Below, piece after piece: positions 51,861 through 60,640 of a stretch of DNA of 64,000 nucleotides. Position 1 is the first letter of the stretch, and each line of letters starts with the position of its first letter. Both the position numbers and the translations under genes were made by a program. The stretch is taken from NCBI RefSeq assembly GCF_000739735.1, contig NZ_BBJF01000014.1, forward strand, positions 1 to 64,000, written 5' to 3'. This DNA is from Paraburkholderia ginsengisoli NBRC 100965. GTDB lineage: Bacteria; Pseudomonadota; Gammaproteobacteria; Burkholderiales; Burkholderiaceae. The notes under the pieces are model-generated. The model ran no database searches and was not told the DNA's origin. It worked only from the letters and a program-made list of their open reading frames with translations.

Positions 51861-52652
51861 TTAGGCGGCCGCTTCATTCATTTCGCTGTCGCTCGATTCG
51901 GCGGCGAGCAGGTTCAGCACGAGCAGAATGACCGCGCGATTGTCGATGTCGATTGCGATGCCGAGCACGCCGGTGAGCCAGCGTCCGATCTTCGTATTGC
52001 AAAAATCCTCGGCGCAGGCCGTCTTTTTCATGGTGACGCCGAGTTTGACGGCGCGATAGTGATACGAGGGCACCCGATGCTGAGCCGCGACCGCCGACAG
52101 CCCGCCTTTGCCTTCCGAGCACCAGCCGAGGCTGCCGGCCAGCACGATGCGCTCGGGCTCGTCGAGGCCTTCGATGAACTCGCGCGCCGCGAGCCGCACG
52201 CGCTGTTCATCGAGGCCGTATTGCAGCAGCACGCTTTCGACCGGGTCTTCGAGCGCCTGGGCGTGCAGATCGATTTCCTGCGCCATGCCTTCGGTTTCCA
52301 TCGACACGTTGCGTTGATGGCCCGCGCTGCGCAGGCAGTCGATCAGATAGCGGCGGAAGTACGCGCACACCGCGTAGCTGTTGGATGGCGCGCTATCGGC
52401 GCACGCATGGGTTTCGGTGTGGCCTGGCGCGAGGCGCAGCACTTTCGCGTAGATGAACTGCGCGACCAGCTCTTCCTTGTCCTCGCCGAGCGCCTGCAAT
52501 TCGAGCGGGTGATAGGTGCGCAGCGCCCGCTTGACCAGTTCGACCATCGACACCATTTCGTCCGCGGACAGGCGGGTGCGCCGGCGCCACAGATCGGGCA
52601 GGATCGCATCGTCGAGATTGCGGACGAACTCGTAGCTCGGAACGGCGCCCAT
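51861..52652 (-). CDS. Sigma-factor-like regulatory protein, cryptic
   Basis: 263 residues. GGAGG spaced 6 bases sets the ATG at 52652. Residues 94-120 (AVCAYFRRYLIDCLRSAGHQRNVSME) resemble sigma-70 region 2. Residues 158-210 (EFIEGLDEPERIVLAGSLGW, LSAVAAQHRVPSYHYRAVKLGVTMKK) resemble the region-4 HTH of ECF-like sigma factors. The C-terminal part (TKIGRWLTGVLGIAIDIDNRAVILLVLNLLAAESSD) is hydrophobic and family-unlike. I infer, without a database search, that this is a divergent sigma or sigma-like protein. It sits between the GMC fusion and the hybrid kinase. Confidence 0.6.
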   Translation of the reverse strand: MGAVPSYEFVRNLDDAILPDLWRRRTRLSADEMVSMVELVKRALRTYHPLELQALGEDKEELVAQFIYAKVLRLAPGHTETHACADSAPSNSYAVCAYFRRYLIDCLRSAGHQRNVSMETEGMAQEIDLHAQALEDPVESVLLQYGLDEQRVRLAAREFIEGLDEPERIVLAGSLGWCSEGKGGLSAVAAQHRVPSYHYRAVKLGVTMKKTACAEDFCNTKIGRWLTGVLGIAIDIDNRAVILLVLNLLAAESSDSEMNEAAA

Positions 52653-52802
52653 GAAAACCTCCGTGAGGGGTAAGGCAATGAGCGCGGTGAGCCGGGCTGC
52701 GAGCCGGCGAATCGATGGTGGAGCTTTGAAGCCGCGCTGGAACGTGAGTTCAGTATGGTTGGCGGCCATCGCCTCGCCTATATGGATTAAGTGGTAGCTG
52801 AT

Positions 52803-52822
52803 GGGTAAACTGCCGGGTAAAC
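52803..52822 (+). repeat. GGGTAAAC direct repeat
   Basis: Two GGGTAAAC copies begin 12 bp apart (52803-52810 and 52815-52822) in the 395-bp divergent region between the sigma-like gene and the hybrid kinase. This spacing is near one helical turn, so it is a possible dimer-binding site. The rest of the interval (52653-53047) shows nothing else I recognise. Confidence 0.4.
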
Positions 52823-53047
52823 CTTCTGACGAGAAAAGCGACATTCGTCTGAGGAGAGGGCGCCGCCAGTATCGGAACGCCGCCCCGCATCTTCGCTTCG
52901 TCGTTGCCGGGACCGTTGCACGATCCCGCCGCGCCCTTTGCGGTTCCGCGGCGCATCCCGCCCGGCCCGCATCGCTGCGGTCGCCCGCGTCGCCCGGCCG
53001 GCGCGCCACCTCACCGAAGTTGCCGTGCCCGACAAGGAGACCGCGCA

Positions 53048-55009
53048 ATGCGGGCCGACCCGATCCAGCGTGCCATCGACGAAGACCTGGTGCGCGTGCT
53101 GTATGCGCAAGATCCGATCGCTTTCTTTTCGCACTGGTTTTCGATTGCGGTGCTGGTGGCGATCTACTGGCCGCGCATACCGTCGCCGCCGCTGTTCATC
53201 GCGTGTTTCGGGTTTTACGCGGCGGCCAATTGCGGCGGCCTCGCGCTGTGGATTTTCAATCGCCGCTATCCGCACCTGCTGTCGCCGCGCGATTGGGTCT
53301 ATCTGCATGCGTTGCGCGGCGTGCTGCTGTACAGCGCGCCCGGCATTGCGGTGTGGTTTGCGTTCCAGGTTCCACAAAGCGATCTGCCGCTGCTGCATAC
53401 CGTGATGCTCGTCACGCTCGCGGCCGGCGTGTTCATGTCGAATGGTTTCGACCTCCTGAACTTTTCGACCGCGATTCCGTTTCTACTGTTTCCGTCGATC
53501 ATTCTTCACTTCGGCTCGCATACGTTCGACCGCACGATACTCGCGATCGTCCTCGCGTTTTTCTTCTGTGCGATCAACGTGTACGCGATGAGCTATCGCA
53601 AGCTGTTTCGCCAGGTCGTGCAGGCGCGCGTCGATCAGCAGTACCTGGCGGAATCGCTGGCCGCGCAGAAGCAAGTCGCCGAAGAGGCGAGCCTCGCGAA
53701 GACACGTTTTTTCGCGGCCGCCAGCCACGATCTGCGCCAGCCGTTGCATGCGATCGGCCTGCTGGCGGCGTCGCTCAACGACACCGCGGCGACGCCCGCG
53801 CAGCACGCGAAGACCGCCGAGCACATCGTCTACAACGTCGAGGCGTTGAACCAGCTGTTCAACCAGGTGCTCGATCTCGCGCGACTCGAAAGCGGCGTGA
53901 CCCAGGTGATCCGGCTGCACTTCCGGCTCTCCGAACTGTTCGAGCGGGTCGGCAGCCAGTACCGTCCGCAGGCCGCCGCGAAAGGGCTCGCACTGCGCAT
54001 CGCGCCGACCGCGATGGTCGTCCACGACGATCCGGTGCTGCTCGAACGCGTGCTGAGCAATCTGCTGTCGAACGCCGTGCGGTACACCGAGGAAGGCGCG
54101 ATCTGGCTCGGCTTTCGTCGCGCCGGACGGCAGGCGGGCGGCTATATCGAAGTGCGCGATTCGGGCATCGGCATTCCGGCCGACGAGCACGAGCGCATCT
54201 TCGAAGAGTTCTATCAGGTCGCCAATCCGCAACGCGACGCGCGCCAGGGTCACGGCCTCGGATTGCCGACCGTGAAGCGGCTCGTTGAGATGCTCGGCGG
54301 CGAACTGCAACTTCATTCGGCCCCGGGGCGCGGGTCGGTGTTCCGCTTTCCGGTGCAGGCGGGCGACGCGGGCGGGATCGTCGCGAGCCTGAACGAAGCG
54401 GTGGCGGGCGGTCCGTCGGCCCAGGGTCGGCGCGTGCTGTGCATCGACGACGATCCGTCGATTCTCGAAGGCCTCGCGAGTCTGCTGGGCCGCTGGGGTT
54501 GCAGCGTGCAGTGCGCGCGCGACGAGGCCGAGGCGCTCGCGGCGCTTGCCGGCGGTTTCATGCCGGACGCGGTGTTGTGCGATTACCAGCTGGCGCATCA
54601 CCGGACCGGCGCACAGGCGCTGACGGCGGTGCGCGGCGTGCTCGCGCGCGCGGGGCACGATAACGTGGTGACGCTGCTGATTACCGGCGACATGGCGTCG
54701 GCGGAATTGGCGGCGCTGGCGTTGCAGGGGATTCCGGTGCTGCATAAGCCGGTGACGCCCGCACGCTTGCGGCGCACGCTGGAAATGCTGTGGCAGCAGG
54801 CGGAACTGGACAAGGGGCGAGCGGGAACGTCGCCGGCGTTGCGCGAGGGCGGGGCGGCGGATGACGCGGGTAGCGGTGAGAGAAGTGGCGCGAGCAGCGA
54901 TGCGGATAGTGGCACGCCGCATGGCACGGCCGGGAACGCCGCGAGTGCGACGCCGCGCGCGGTTGATGCCAGTTCGCCGACGCGGTCGCAAAGCGAATCG
55001 CACAAATAG
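53048..55009 (+). CDS. Hybrid sensor histidine kinase with C-terminal receiver
   Basis: 653 residues. An N-terminal membrane region of about six helices (about 25-185) leads to a coiled coil, HisKA with SHDLRQPLH (His227), and HATPase_c (NLLSNAVRYTEEG, RDSGIGIP, GHGLGLPTVKRLVEMLGG). A receiver follows (VLCIDDDPSILEGL, AVLCDYQL phospho-Asp, LHKPVTPARL) and a Ser/Gly/Asp-rich low-complexity tail of about 70 residues. The signal is unknown. AGGAG before the ATG at 53048 sets the start. Convergent with a LuxR-type response regulator, a probable partner. Confidence 0.92.
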   Translation: MRADPIQRAIDEDLVRVLYAQDPIAFFSHWFSIAVLVAIYWPRIPSPPLFIACFGFYAAANCGGLALWIFNRRYPHLLSPRDWVYLHALRGVLLYSAPGIAVWFAFQVPQSDLPLLHTVMLVTLAAGVFMSNGFDLLNFSTAIPFLLFPSIILHFGSHTFDRTILAIVLAFFFCAINVYAMSYRKLFRQVVQARVDQQYLAESLAAQKQVAEEASLAKTRFFAAASHDLRQPLHAIGLLAASLNDTAATPAQHAKTAEHIVYNVEALNQLFNQVLDLARLESGVTQVIRLHFRLSELFERVGSQYRPQAAAKGLALRIAPTAMVVHDDPVLLERVLSNLLSNAVRYTEEGAIWLGFRRAGRQAGGYIEVRDSGIGIPADEHERIFEEFYQVANPQRDARQGHGLGLPTVKRLVEMLGGELQLHSAPGRGSVFRFPVQAGDAGGIVASLNEAVAGGPSAQGRRVLCIDDDPSILEGLASLLGRWGCSVQCARDEAEALAALAGGFMPDAVLCDYQLAHHRTGAQALTAVRGVLARAGHDNVVTLLITGDMASAELAALALQGIPVLHKPVTPARLRRTLEMLWQQAELDKGRAGTSPALREGGAADDAGSGERSGASSDADSGTPHGTAGNAASATPRAVDASSPTRSQSESHK

Positions 55010-55092
55010 CGGCGGCGCGGGCGAAAGGCAGGCCGTCGCCGCTACCTGCCGCAAGCGCTGGTGCGGATGACGTTGAGAAGGCCGCCACCGCC

Positions 55093-55872
55093 CTACAATG
55101 TCTTCCCCGCCTCCAGCCATCCGTTGATCACCGCGATCGCCGTCGACCGGTTATGCACGCCGAGCGCCCGGAAGATCACCGATAGATGCACCTTGACCGT
55201 CCCTTCCGCGACGCCGAGCTCGCGCGCGATCATCTTGTTGGTCCAGCCGCGATGCACGAGCCGCATGATGTCCTGCTGACGCGGCGACAGATTTTCTAGC
55301 AGATGCTGCTGATGCGGCTGCAATGCGGGCAACTGCGTGATCGGTTCCGTGAGCGTGGCGCCGCTCTGAGCGGCGCCCGTTTGCGCGGCGGAGAGCGCGG
55401 CCGCGCCCTGAATGGATGAACCCGCGCCTGCCGCTGCGCCGCCCGCCGACGCGCCTTGCGCATCGCGCGAGCCGAGCAGACTGAGCGCCTCCATCGGCAC
55501 ATAAGCGCCGCCGGACAGCACGAGTTCGATCGCCTTGAGCATCACGCTGGCGGGCTGCCGCTTCGGCACGAAGCCGAGCGCGCCGGCGGCCAGCACCGCG
55601 CGCATCTCGTCGGGCGATTCCTCCGCGGACAGCACCACCACCGGCAGCGCCGGATTGGCCTTCAGCAGCACTTCCAGCGACGATGCGCCGGTCATCCCCG
55701 GCATATGCAGATCGACGATCGCGAGATCGTGATCGGCGTCGGGCCGCGCGGCGGTGGCGAGGGTTTCCCAGCTATCGGCTTCGTCGAACTGGGCGTCGGG
55801 ATCGAGACCGCGCAGCATCCCCTTCACGCCTTGCCGGATCAGTTCATGGTCGTCGGCCACAAGAAACTTCAT
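55093..55872 (-). CDS. LuxR-family response regulator
   Basis: 259 residues. A receiver domain (FLVADDHELIRQGVK, AIVDLHMPGMTG with the phospho-Asp, VVLSAEES, GFVPKRQPASVM) and a LuxR HTH (LSPRQQDIMRLVHRGWTNKMIARELGVAEGTVKVHLSVIFRALGVHNRSTAI). They are joined by an Ala/Gly/Ser/Gln-rich linker of about 55 residues. It converges on the hybrid kinase, with 83 bp between stops; such kinase-regulator pairs often operate together. Confidence 0.92.
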   Translation of the reverse strand: MKFLVADDHELIRQGVKGMLRGLDPDAQFDEADSWETLATAARPDADHDLAIVDLHMPGMTGASSLEVLLKANPALPVVVLSAEESPDEMRAVLAAGALGFVPKRQPASVMLKAIELVLSGGAYVPMEALSLLGSRDAQGASAGGAAAGAGSSIQGAAALSAAQTGAAQSGATLTEPITQLPALQPHQQHLLENLSPRQQDIMRLVHRGWTNKMIARELGVAEGTVKVHLSVIFRALGVHNRSTAIAVINGWLEAGKTL

Positions 55873-56122
55873 GATGTCTCCGCGAGTCGGGCCTGCCCGT
55901 TGTGGACTACCGCCGTGGTGGGGTCTCGTTTGACTTCTGTCCTCGTGAACCGCAGCATGGCCGGCTACCCCGCGTTTTCTGCGTCGATTCGTGGCGCGGC
56001 ACGCGTTGCGGCCGGCCGCGCGGGTGACGCGCTACGAGTACTCGCCGGCAGGTTCGGGGCGCATGTCATGGGTAAGGCAGGTCTCCCGCGCATAGGTTCC
56101 GGCTTGCTACGTAGACGAGCCG

Positions 56123-56196
56123 CGCGAGCCTTTTTTGAAGCCGTCCGTGGGGGGCTCGCGCATGTTATGCGCGGCGTATGGGACGGTGCGCCGCGC
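56123..56196. terminator. Tandem hairpins after the cio operon
   Basis: GCGCGGCG/CGCCGCGC (56169-56196, 8 bp) sits 2 bp after the DUF2474 stop on the minus strand, then CGCGAGCC/GGCTCGCG (56123-56160, 8 bp). A run of six T at 56131-56136 follows a GGCTTGC/GCGAGCC stem on the plus strand. Neither is a textbook terminator, but together they probably end the cio transcript. The rest of 55873-56122 shows no supported gene. Confidence 0.45.
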
Positions 56197-56198
56197 GT

Positions 56199-56399
56199 TT
56201 ATTTGACTGCAAATAACGTTGCATTCATCAGCAGCTTGAAGACGAACCCGAGCGACATCGCCGAGGCCACGCCGAAGCACCATAGCGCGATGAACCACAG
56301 CCAGCCCGGCAGCTTGCGGCGTTGCATCGGGGCCGCGTCGGGCGAGCCGTGCGAGCGGGCCGAGCCGCTCTGCTCAGTGATAGTGATGTTGGTCGTCAT
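56199..56399 (-). CDS. DUF2474-family small membrane protein of the cio operon
   Basis: 66 residues. A hydrophilic N-terminus is followed by RRKLPGWLWFIALWCFGVASAMSLGFVFKLLMNATLF, the one- or two-helix DUF2474 pattern found after cydAB/cioAB genes. It probably stabilises the oxidase, as CydX does for cytochrome bd. It overlaps cioB by 26 bp and has AAGG about 7 bases before the ATG. Confidence 0.8.
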   Translation of the reverse strand: MTTNITITEQSGSARSHGSPDAAPMQRRKLPGWLWFIALWCFGVASAMSLGFVFKLLMNATLFAVK

Positions 56400-57378
56400 G
56401 ACGCACCTTGCCTCGGAATACCCAGTAACCCATCGTCGTATAGGCGATGATGATCGGCAGAATCACCGCCGCGCCGACCAGCGTGAAGGTCTGGCTCGAA
56501 CGCGGCGCGGCCGCTTCCCACAGCGTCATGCTCGACGGAATGGCGTAGGGCCACAGGCTCACCAGCAGTCCCGCGTAGCCGAGCAGCACCAGCAGCAGCG
56601 CGAGCACGAACGGCGTGTTGTGATGTCGCGCCCGCACCGCGCGATGCATCAGGAACGCGCAGATCGCGACGAGGAACGGCACCGGCAGCAGGCGGTAGAA
56701 GAGGTTGTCGTGGAACCAGCGCTGCGCGATCGTCGGGTCCTGCAGCGGCGTCCACAGGCTGACCATCGCGATGAAGCCGAGCAGCACCAGCGTCAGCGGC
56801 CAGACTACGCGATGCAGCCGGCGTTGCAGATCGCCTTCGGTCTTCGCCACCAGCCAGCAGCAGCCGAGCAGCGCATACGTGACGACGAGCCCCAGACCCG
56901 TGAGCAGGCTGAACGGCGTGAGCCAGCCGAACGCGTCGCCGGCATAGCCGCCGTCGATCACCGGAATGCCTTGCAGGAACGCGCCCAGCACGATGCCCTG
57001 GAAGAACGTCGCGCCCGCCGAGCCGCCGATGAACGCCAGATCCCACAGATGTTTCGTGCGATTGGCCTTGGCGCGGATCTCGAACGACACGCCGCGAAAG
57101 ATCAGGCACACCAACATGAAGATCAGCGGTAAATACAACGCGGACAGCACGGTCGAGTACACCACGGGGAACACCGCGAACAATGCGGCGCCGCCGAGCA
57201 CGAGCCAGGTCTCGTTGCCGTCCCACACGGGCGCGACGGTGTTCATCATCAGGTCGCGTTCTTTCTCATCAGGGAAGAACGGGAACACGATGCCGATGCC
57301 CAGATCGAAGCCGTCCAGCACGACGTACATGAAAAGGCCCAACGCGATGATCGCGGCCCACACGACGGTTACGTCCAT
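56374..57378 (-). CDS. cioB: Cyanide-insensitive bd-type ubiquinol oxidase subunit II
   Basis: 334 residues with about eight helices. VVLDGFDLGIGIVFPFF, VAPVWDGNETWLVLGGAALFAVFP and FRGVSFEIRAK are CydB/CioB signatures. The C-terminus is His-rich (RHDDQHHYH). With subunit I it forms the quinol oxidase. Reaction: ubiquinol oxidation with reduction of O2 to water at the inner membrane. Confidence 0.95.
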   Translation of the reverse strand: MDVTVVWAAIIALGLFMYVVLDGFDLGIGIVFPFFPDEKERDLMMNTVAPVWDGNETWLVLGGAALFAVFPVVYSTVLSALYLPLIFMLVCLIFRGVSFEIRAKANRTKHLWDLAFIGGSAGATFFQGIVLGAFLQGIPVIDGGYAGDAFGWLTPFSLLTGLGLVVTYALLGCCWLVAKTEGDLQRRLHRVVWPLTLVLLGFIAMVSLWTPLQDPTIAQRWFHDNLFYRLLPVPFLVAICAFLMHRAVRARHHNTPFVLALLLVLLGYAGLLVSLWPYAIPSSMTLWEAAAPRSSQTFTLVGAAVILPIIIAYTTMGYWVFRGKVRHDDQHHYH

Positions 57379-57415
57379 TTTCTTTCTCGCAAGTGGTTGG
57401 GGTGAGGGGTTGCGC

Positions 57416-58828
57416 TTACGCGGCGTCGATCATCTGATCGGCGGCCGACAGCGGACGGCGCGCGGTCTGATTCGGCTCGCGTCGCGGCACACCGTGCGGC
57501 GTGTGGCCCGGCAGCGCCGGACCCGAGCGCATCAGCTTGAGCATGTAGTAGATGCCTGTGCCGAACACGAGGAAGTAGACGACCACGAAGGCCATCAGCG
57601 AAATGCCGACCTGTTGCGACGTCAGCGGCGACACCGCCTGCGAGGTGCGCATCACGCCGTAGACGACCCACGGCTGGCGGCCCGCTTCGGTCGTGACCCA
57701 GCCGGCCAGCAGCGTGATGAAGCCGGTCGGGCCCATCGCCACCGCGAAGCGCTGGAACCACTTCGATTCGAACAGGCGTTCGCGGCGGCGCAGCGCCCAC
57801 GCGGCGAGCGACATCACGATCATCAGCACGCCGAGCCCCGCCATGATGCGGAAGCTCCAGAACACCACCGTCGAATTCGGGCGGTCCTGCGGCGGGAATT
57901 CCTTCAGGCCGCGAATCTCGCCGTCCCAGCTATGCGTGAGGATCAGGCTGCCCAGGTGAGGAATCGACACGGCGTAGCGCGTGGTTTCGGCCTTCATGTC
58001 GGGGATGCCGAACAGGTTCAGCGCGGTGCCGCCTTTCTCGGTGTCCCACAGGCCTTCGATCGCGGCGATCTTGGCCGGCTGATATTCGCGCGTGTTCAGA
58101 CCGTGCTGATCGCCGACGAATGCCTGGATCGGCGTGAGGATCAGCAGCAGCCACAGCGCCATCGAGAACATTTTCTTCACGGCCGGATCGCGCCGTCCGC
58201 GCAGCAGATGCCATGCGCCCACCGCCGACACCACCAGCCCCGCGACGATGAACGCCGCGAGCGCCATATGCGCGAGCCGGTACGGGAACGACGGATTGAA
58301 GATGATCTTGAACCAGTCGAGCGGCACGACGTGGCCGTTCACGACTTCGAAGCCTTGCGGCGTTTGCATCCAGCTATTGGACGCGAGAATCCAGAAGGTC
58401 GAGATCAGCGTGCCGATCGCCACCATCAGCGTGGCGCCGAAGTGCGCGCGCGGACTCACGCGCTGCCAGCCGAACAGCATGATGCCGAGGAAGCCCGCTT
58501 CGAGGAAGAATGCGGTCATCACCTCGTACATCAGCAGCGGACCTGTCACAGGTCCGGCGAACGACGAGAAGCCGGACCAGTTGGTGCCGAACTGATAGCT
58601 CATCACGACGCCGGAGACGACGCCCATGCCGAAGGCCACTGCGAAGATCTTCGACCAGAACAGGCAAAGATCTTTGTAGTACGCCTTTCCGGTTTTCAGC
58701 CAGCGCCATTCGAGCACCGCGATAAAGCTGGCGAGGCCGATGCTGAGCGCCGGAAACACGATGTGAAAGGAGACGGTGAACGCAAACTGGATGCGGGCGA
58801 GATCGAATGCCGATATTGCGGAGTTCAT
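57416..58828 (-). CDS. cioA: Cyanide-insensitive bd-type ubiquinol oxidase subunit I
   Basis: 470 residues. H22 in SFHIVFPA and GVVMSYQFGTNWSGFSSFAGPV, EAGFLGIMLFGW, QHGLNTREYQPAKIAAIEGLW and GWVTTEAGRQPWVVYGVMRT give the CydA fold with haem ligands and the GRQPW signature. The Q-loop is short, as in CioA rather than the long form of E. coli CydA. The C-terminus after about residue 445 is basic and less conserved. A perfect FNR/ANR box lies about 180 bp upstream. Confidence 0.95.
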   Translation of the reverse strand: MNSAISAFDLARIQFAFTVSFHIVFPALSIGLASFIAVLEWRWLKTGKAYYKDLCLFWSKIFAVAFGMGVVSGVVMSYQFGTNWSGFSSFAGPVTGPLLMYEVMTAFFLEAGFLGIMLFGWQRVSPRAHFGATLMVAIGTLISTFWILASNSWMQTPQGFEVVNGHVVPLDWFKIIFNPSFPYRLAHMALAAFIVAGLVVSAVGAWHLLRGRRDPAVKKMFSMALWLLLILTPIQAFVGDQHGLNTREYQPAKIAAIEGLWDTEKGGTALNLFGIPDMKAETTRYAVSIPHLGSLILTHSWDGEIRGLKEFPPQDRPNSTVVFWSFRIMAGLGVLMIVMSLAAWALRRRERLFESKWFQRFAVAMGPTGFITLLAGWVTTEAGRQPWVVYGVMRTSQAVSPLTSQQVGISLMAFVVVYFLVFGTGIYYMLKLMRSGPALPGHTPHGVPRREPNQTARRPLSAADQMIDAA

Positions 58829-59006
58829 GAGCGTGGTGTGCGTGATGGCCGCGAGAGCGGACTACGCGCGTCGACCGTTGTCGGTGCGCACTGCGGCGGG
58901 CAGTGGCGCAAGAGTAGGGGAACAGGGGAAAGTTTGCTGCGCTGCGACGTGCGTCAAAAAACCGCCTTGTTTTACGCCGTTCTTGCCTTTTTAAGCAGCA
59001 AACCGT

Positions 59007-59020
59007 TGATGAGTATCAAG
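59007..59020. promoter_or_regulatory. FNR/ANR box upstream of cioAB
   Basis: TTGAT-GAGT-ATCAA is the exact consensus TTGAT-N4-ATCAA of FNR/ANR. It lies about 180 bp before cioA on the minus strand, within a lower-GC stretch. It suggests the oxidase is controlled by oxygen tension. The plus-strand gene is 600 bp away, so the site most likely serves cioAB. Confidence 0.8.
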
Positions 59021-59623
59021 TTTTTCTGATTGTTTTCGGCAGCGGATTCCATGCGGACCAATCGAAACTGCGTCAATAGACCGCGCTGCAGCAACGCGGG
59101 CGATGAGGGCTGTGGCGGGCCATAGCGGGCAGTCGGTGGTGATGTCGACGGCGCGCATCCAAGGGCGGATTGGAAAGCGCACGCCGCGCGATGAGCGCGC
59201 TTCAGGCGGCTTCGCTCACCCACGCCGCATGCGGCCCATGGCGAACGAAACCCTACGCCCGTCGTCAACCGACAATTCGCCGATCCGAACCGACTTCCGC
59301 CGTTTTGTCGGCTAGCGGACAAATAAGTTTGCCTCTACCATGCATGCAGCCAGTTGTCGGCGTTCCCGGACGAGTGCACGCTCGAGCGGCACGCGCGCCG
59401 TGTAGCCATCAAGTCGTTTATTCCCGTTATTCGTTTCGAATAGTCATGCCGACGCACCGTGAGCGAAACTCCGGCGCGCGTCGCGAATCCGTCATCGATA
59501 TGCAGTGCAATGCAGCGCAGGCCGTGCTCGAACGCGCGTCCTGTCATGCGTCCGCGAATGGTCCGCAAGCCAGCTTCATCCACCTGCCGGCGACGGCAGA
59601 CTTCATCCACAAGGAGTCAGCAG
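59021..59623. other. Gene-free leader region before the hydrolase
   Basis: About 600 bp with no supported coding frame. It contains one distinct element: TATTCG-TTT-CGAATA (59428-59442), a 6+3+6 inverted repeat about 180 bp before the hydrolase gene, a candidate operator. I see nothing else. Confidence 0.45.
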
Positions 59624-60445
59624 ATGAGCACGATCAAGACGAAAGACGGTACCTCGATTTTCTACAAGGACTGGGGCAAGGGCCGCCCCGTCGTGTTCTC
59701 GCACGGCTGGCCGTTGACCGCGGATGCGTGGGATGCGCAGATGCTGTTTCTCGGCAGCAAGGGCTTTCGCGTGATCGCGCACGACCGCCGCGGGCACGGC
59801 CGCTCGGAGCAGCCGTGGGACGGCAACGACATGGACACCTATGCCGACGATCTCGCCGCGCTGATCGAGCATCTCGACCTGCAGGACGCGACGCTGGTTG
59901 GCCATTCGACCGGCGGCGGGGAAGTTGCGCATTACATCGGCCGGCATGGCACGCAACGCGTCGCGAAGGCCGTGCTGATCGGCGCGGTGCCGCCGCTGAT
60001 GTTGAAGACCGACGCCAATCCGGGCGGCCTGCCGATCGACGTGTTCGACGGCATCCGCAAGGGCGTGGTCGACGACCGCTCGCAGTTCTTCAAGGACCTC
60101 GCGCTGCCGTTTTACGGCTACAACCGGCCGAACGCGAAGGTGTCGCAAGGGGTGATCGATTCGTTCTGGGTGCAGGGGATGGCCGGCTCGATCAAAGGGC
60201 TGTACGACTGCATCAAGCAGTTCTCGGAAGTCGACTACACGGAAGACCTGAAGAAGATCGACGTGCCGACGCTGGTGCTGCACGGCGACGACGACCAGAT
60301 CGTGCCGATCGACGCGGCGGGGCGGCAGACCGCGAAGATCGTCAAGGACGCGACGTTGAAGGTCTATCCGGGTGGGCAGCACGGGATGTGCACCGTCGAG
60401 GCCGACAAGGTGAATGCCGATTTGCTGGAGTTCATCGGGTCGTGA
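59624..60445 (+). CDS. Alpha/beta hydrolase, non-haem chloroperoxidase-like
   Basis: 273 residues. FYKDWGKGRPVVFSHGWPLTADAWDAQM, AHDRRGHGRSEQPWDGNDMDTYADDL, the nucleophile elbow GHSTGGGEVAHYIGRHG and the late HGDDDQIVPID and GGQHGMCTVE (Asp and His of the triad) are those of the bacterial cofactor-free haloperoxidase group. Natural activity is probably esterase or perhydrolase. AAGGAG spaced 7 bases sets the ATG at 59624. Confidence 0.9.
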   Translation: MSTIKTKDGTSIFYKDWGKGRPVVFSHGWPLTADAWDAQMLFLGSKGFRVIAHDRRGHGRSEQPWDGNDMDTYADDLAALIEHLDLQDATLVGHSTGGGEVAHYIGRHGTQRVAKAVLIGAVPPLMLKTDANPGGLPIDVFDGIRKGVVDDRSQFFKDLALPFYGYNRPNAKVSQGVIDSFWVQGMAGSIKGLYDCIKQFSEVDYTEDLKKIDVPTLVLHGDDDQIVPIDAAGRQTAKIVKDATLKVYPGGQHGMCTVEADKVNADLLEFIGS

Positions 60446-60640
60446 TGCGGTGATGCGGTAATCCGCGCGAGTGCGGAGTGCGGGCGTGTTCGAGGCGGCC
60501 GGCGCGGGCGGGCAGCGGTGAAGGCCGCGCCGCGTCGTCCCGTGGCGGTCGCCGGCTTCGTGGCCGTACTCGTGCTTGTCTCGGCCTCGCACCTCGCGCG
60601 ATAAAGCGCGGGCGCTTCAAACTCAGGGACGCCCGCCCCC

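Noticed and set aside
56966..59029. 687-codon plus-strand frame opposite cioA/cioB
   Set aside because: Shadow frame; cioA and cioB are certain on the minus strand.
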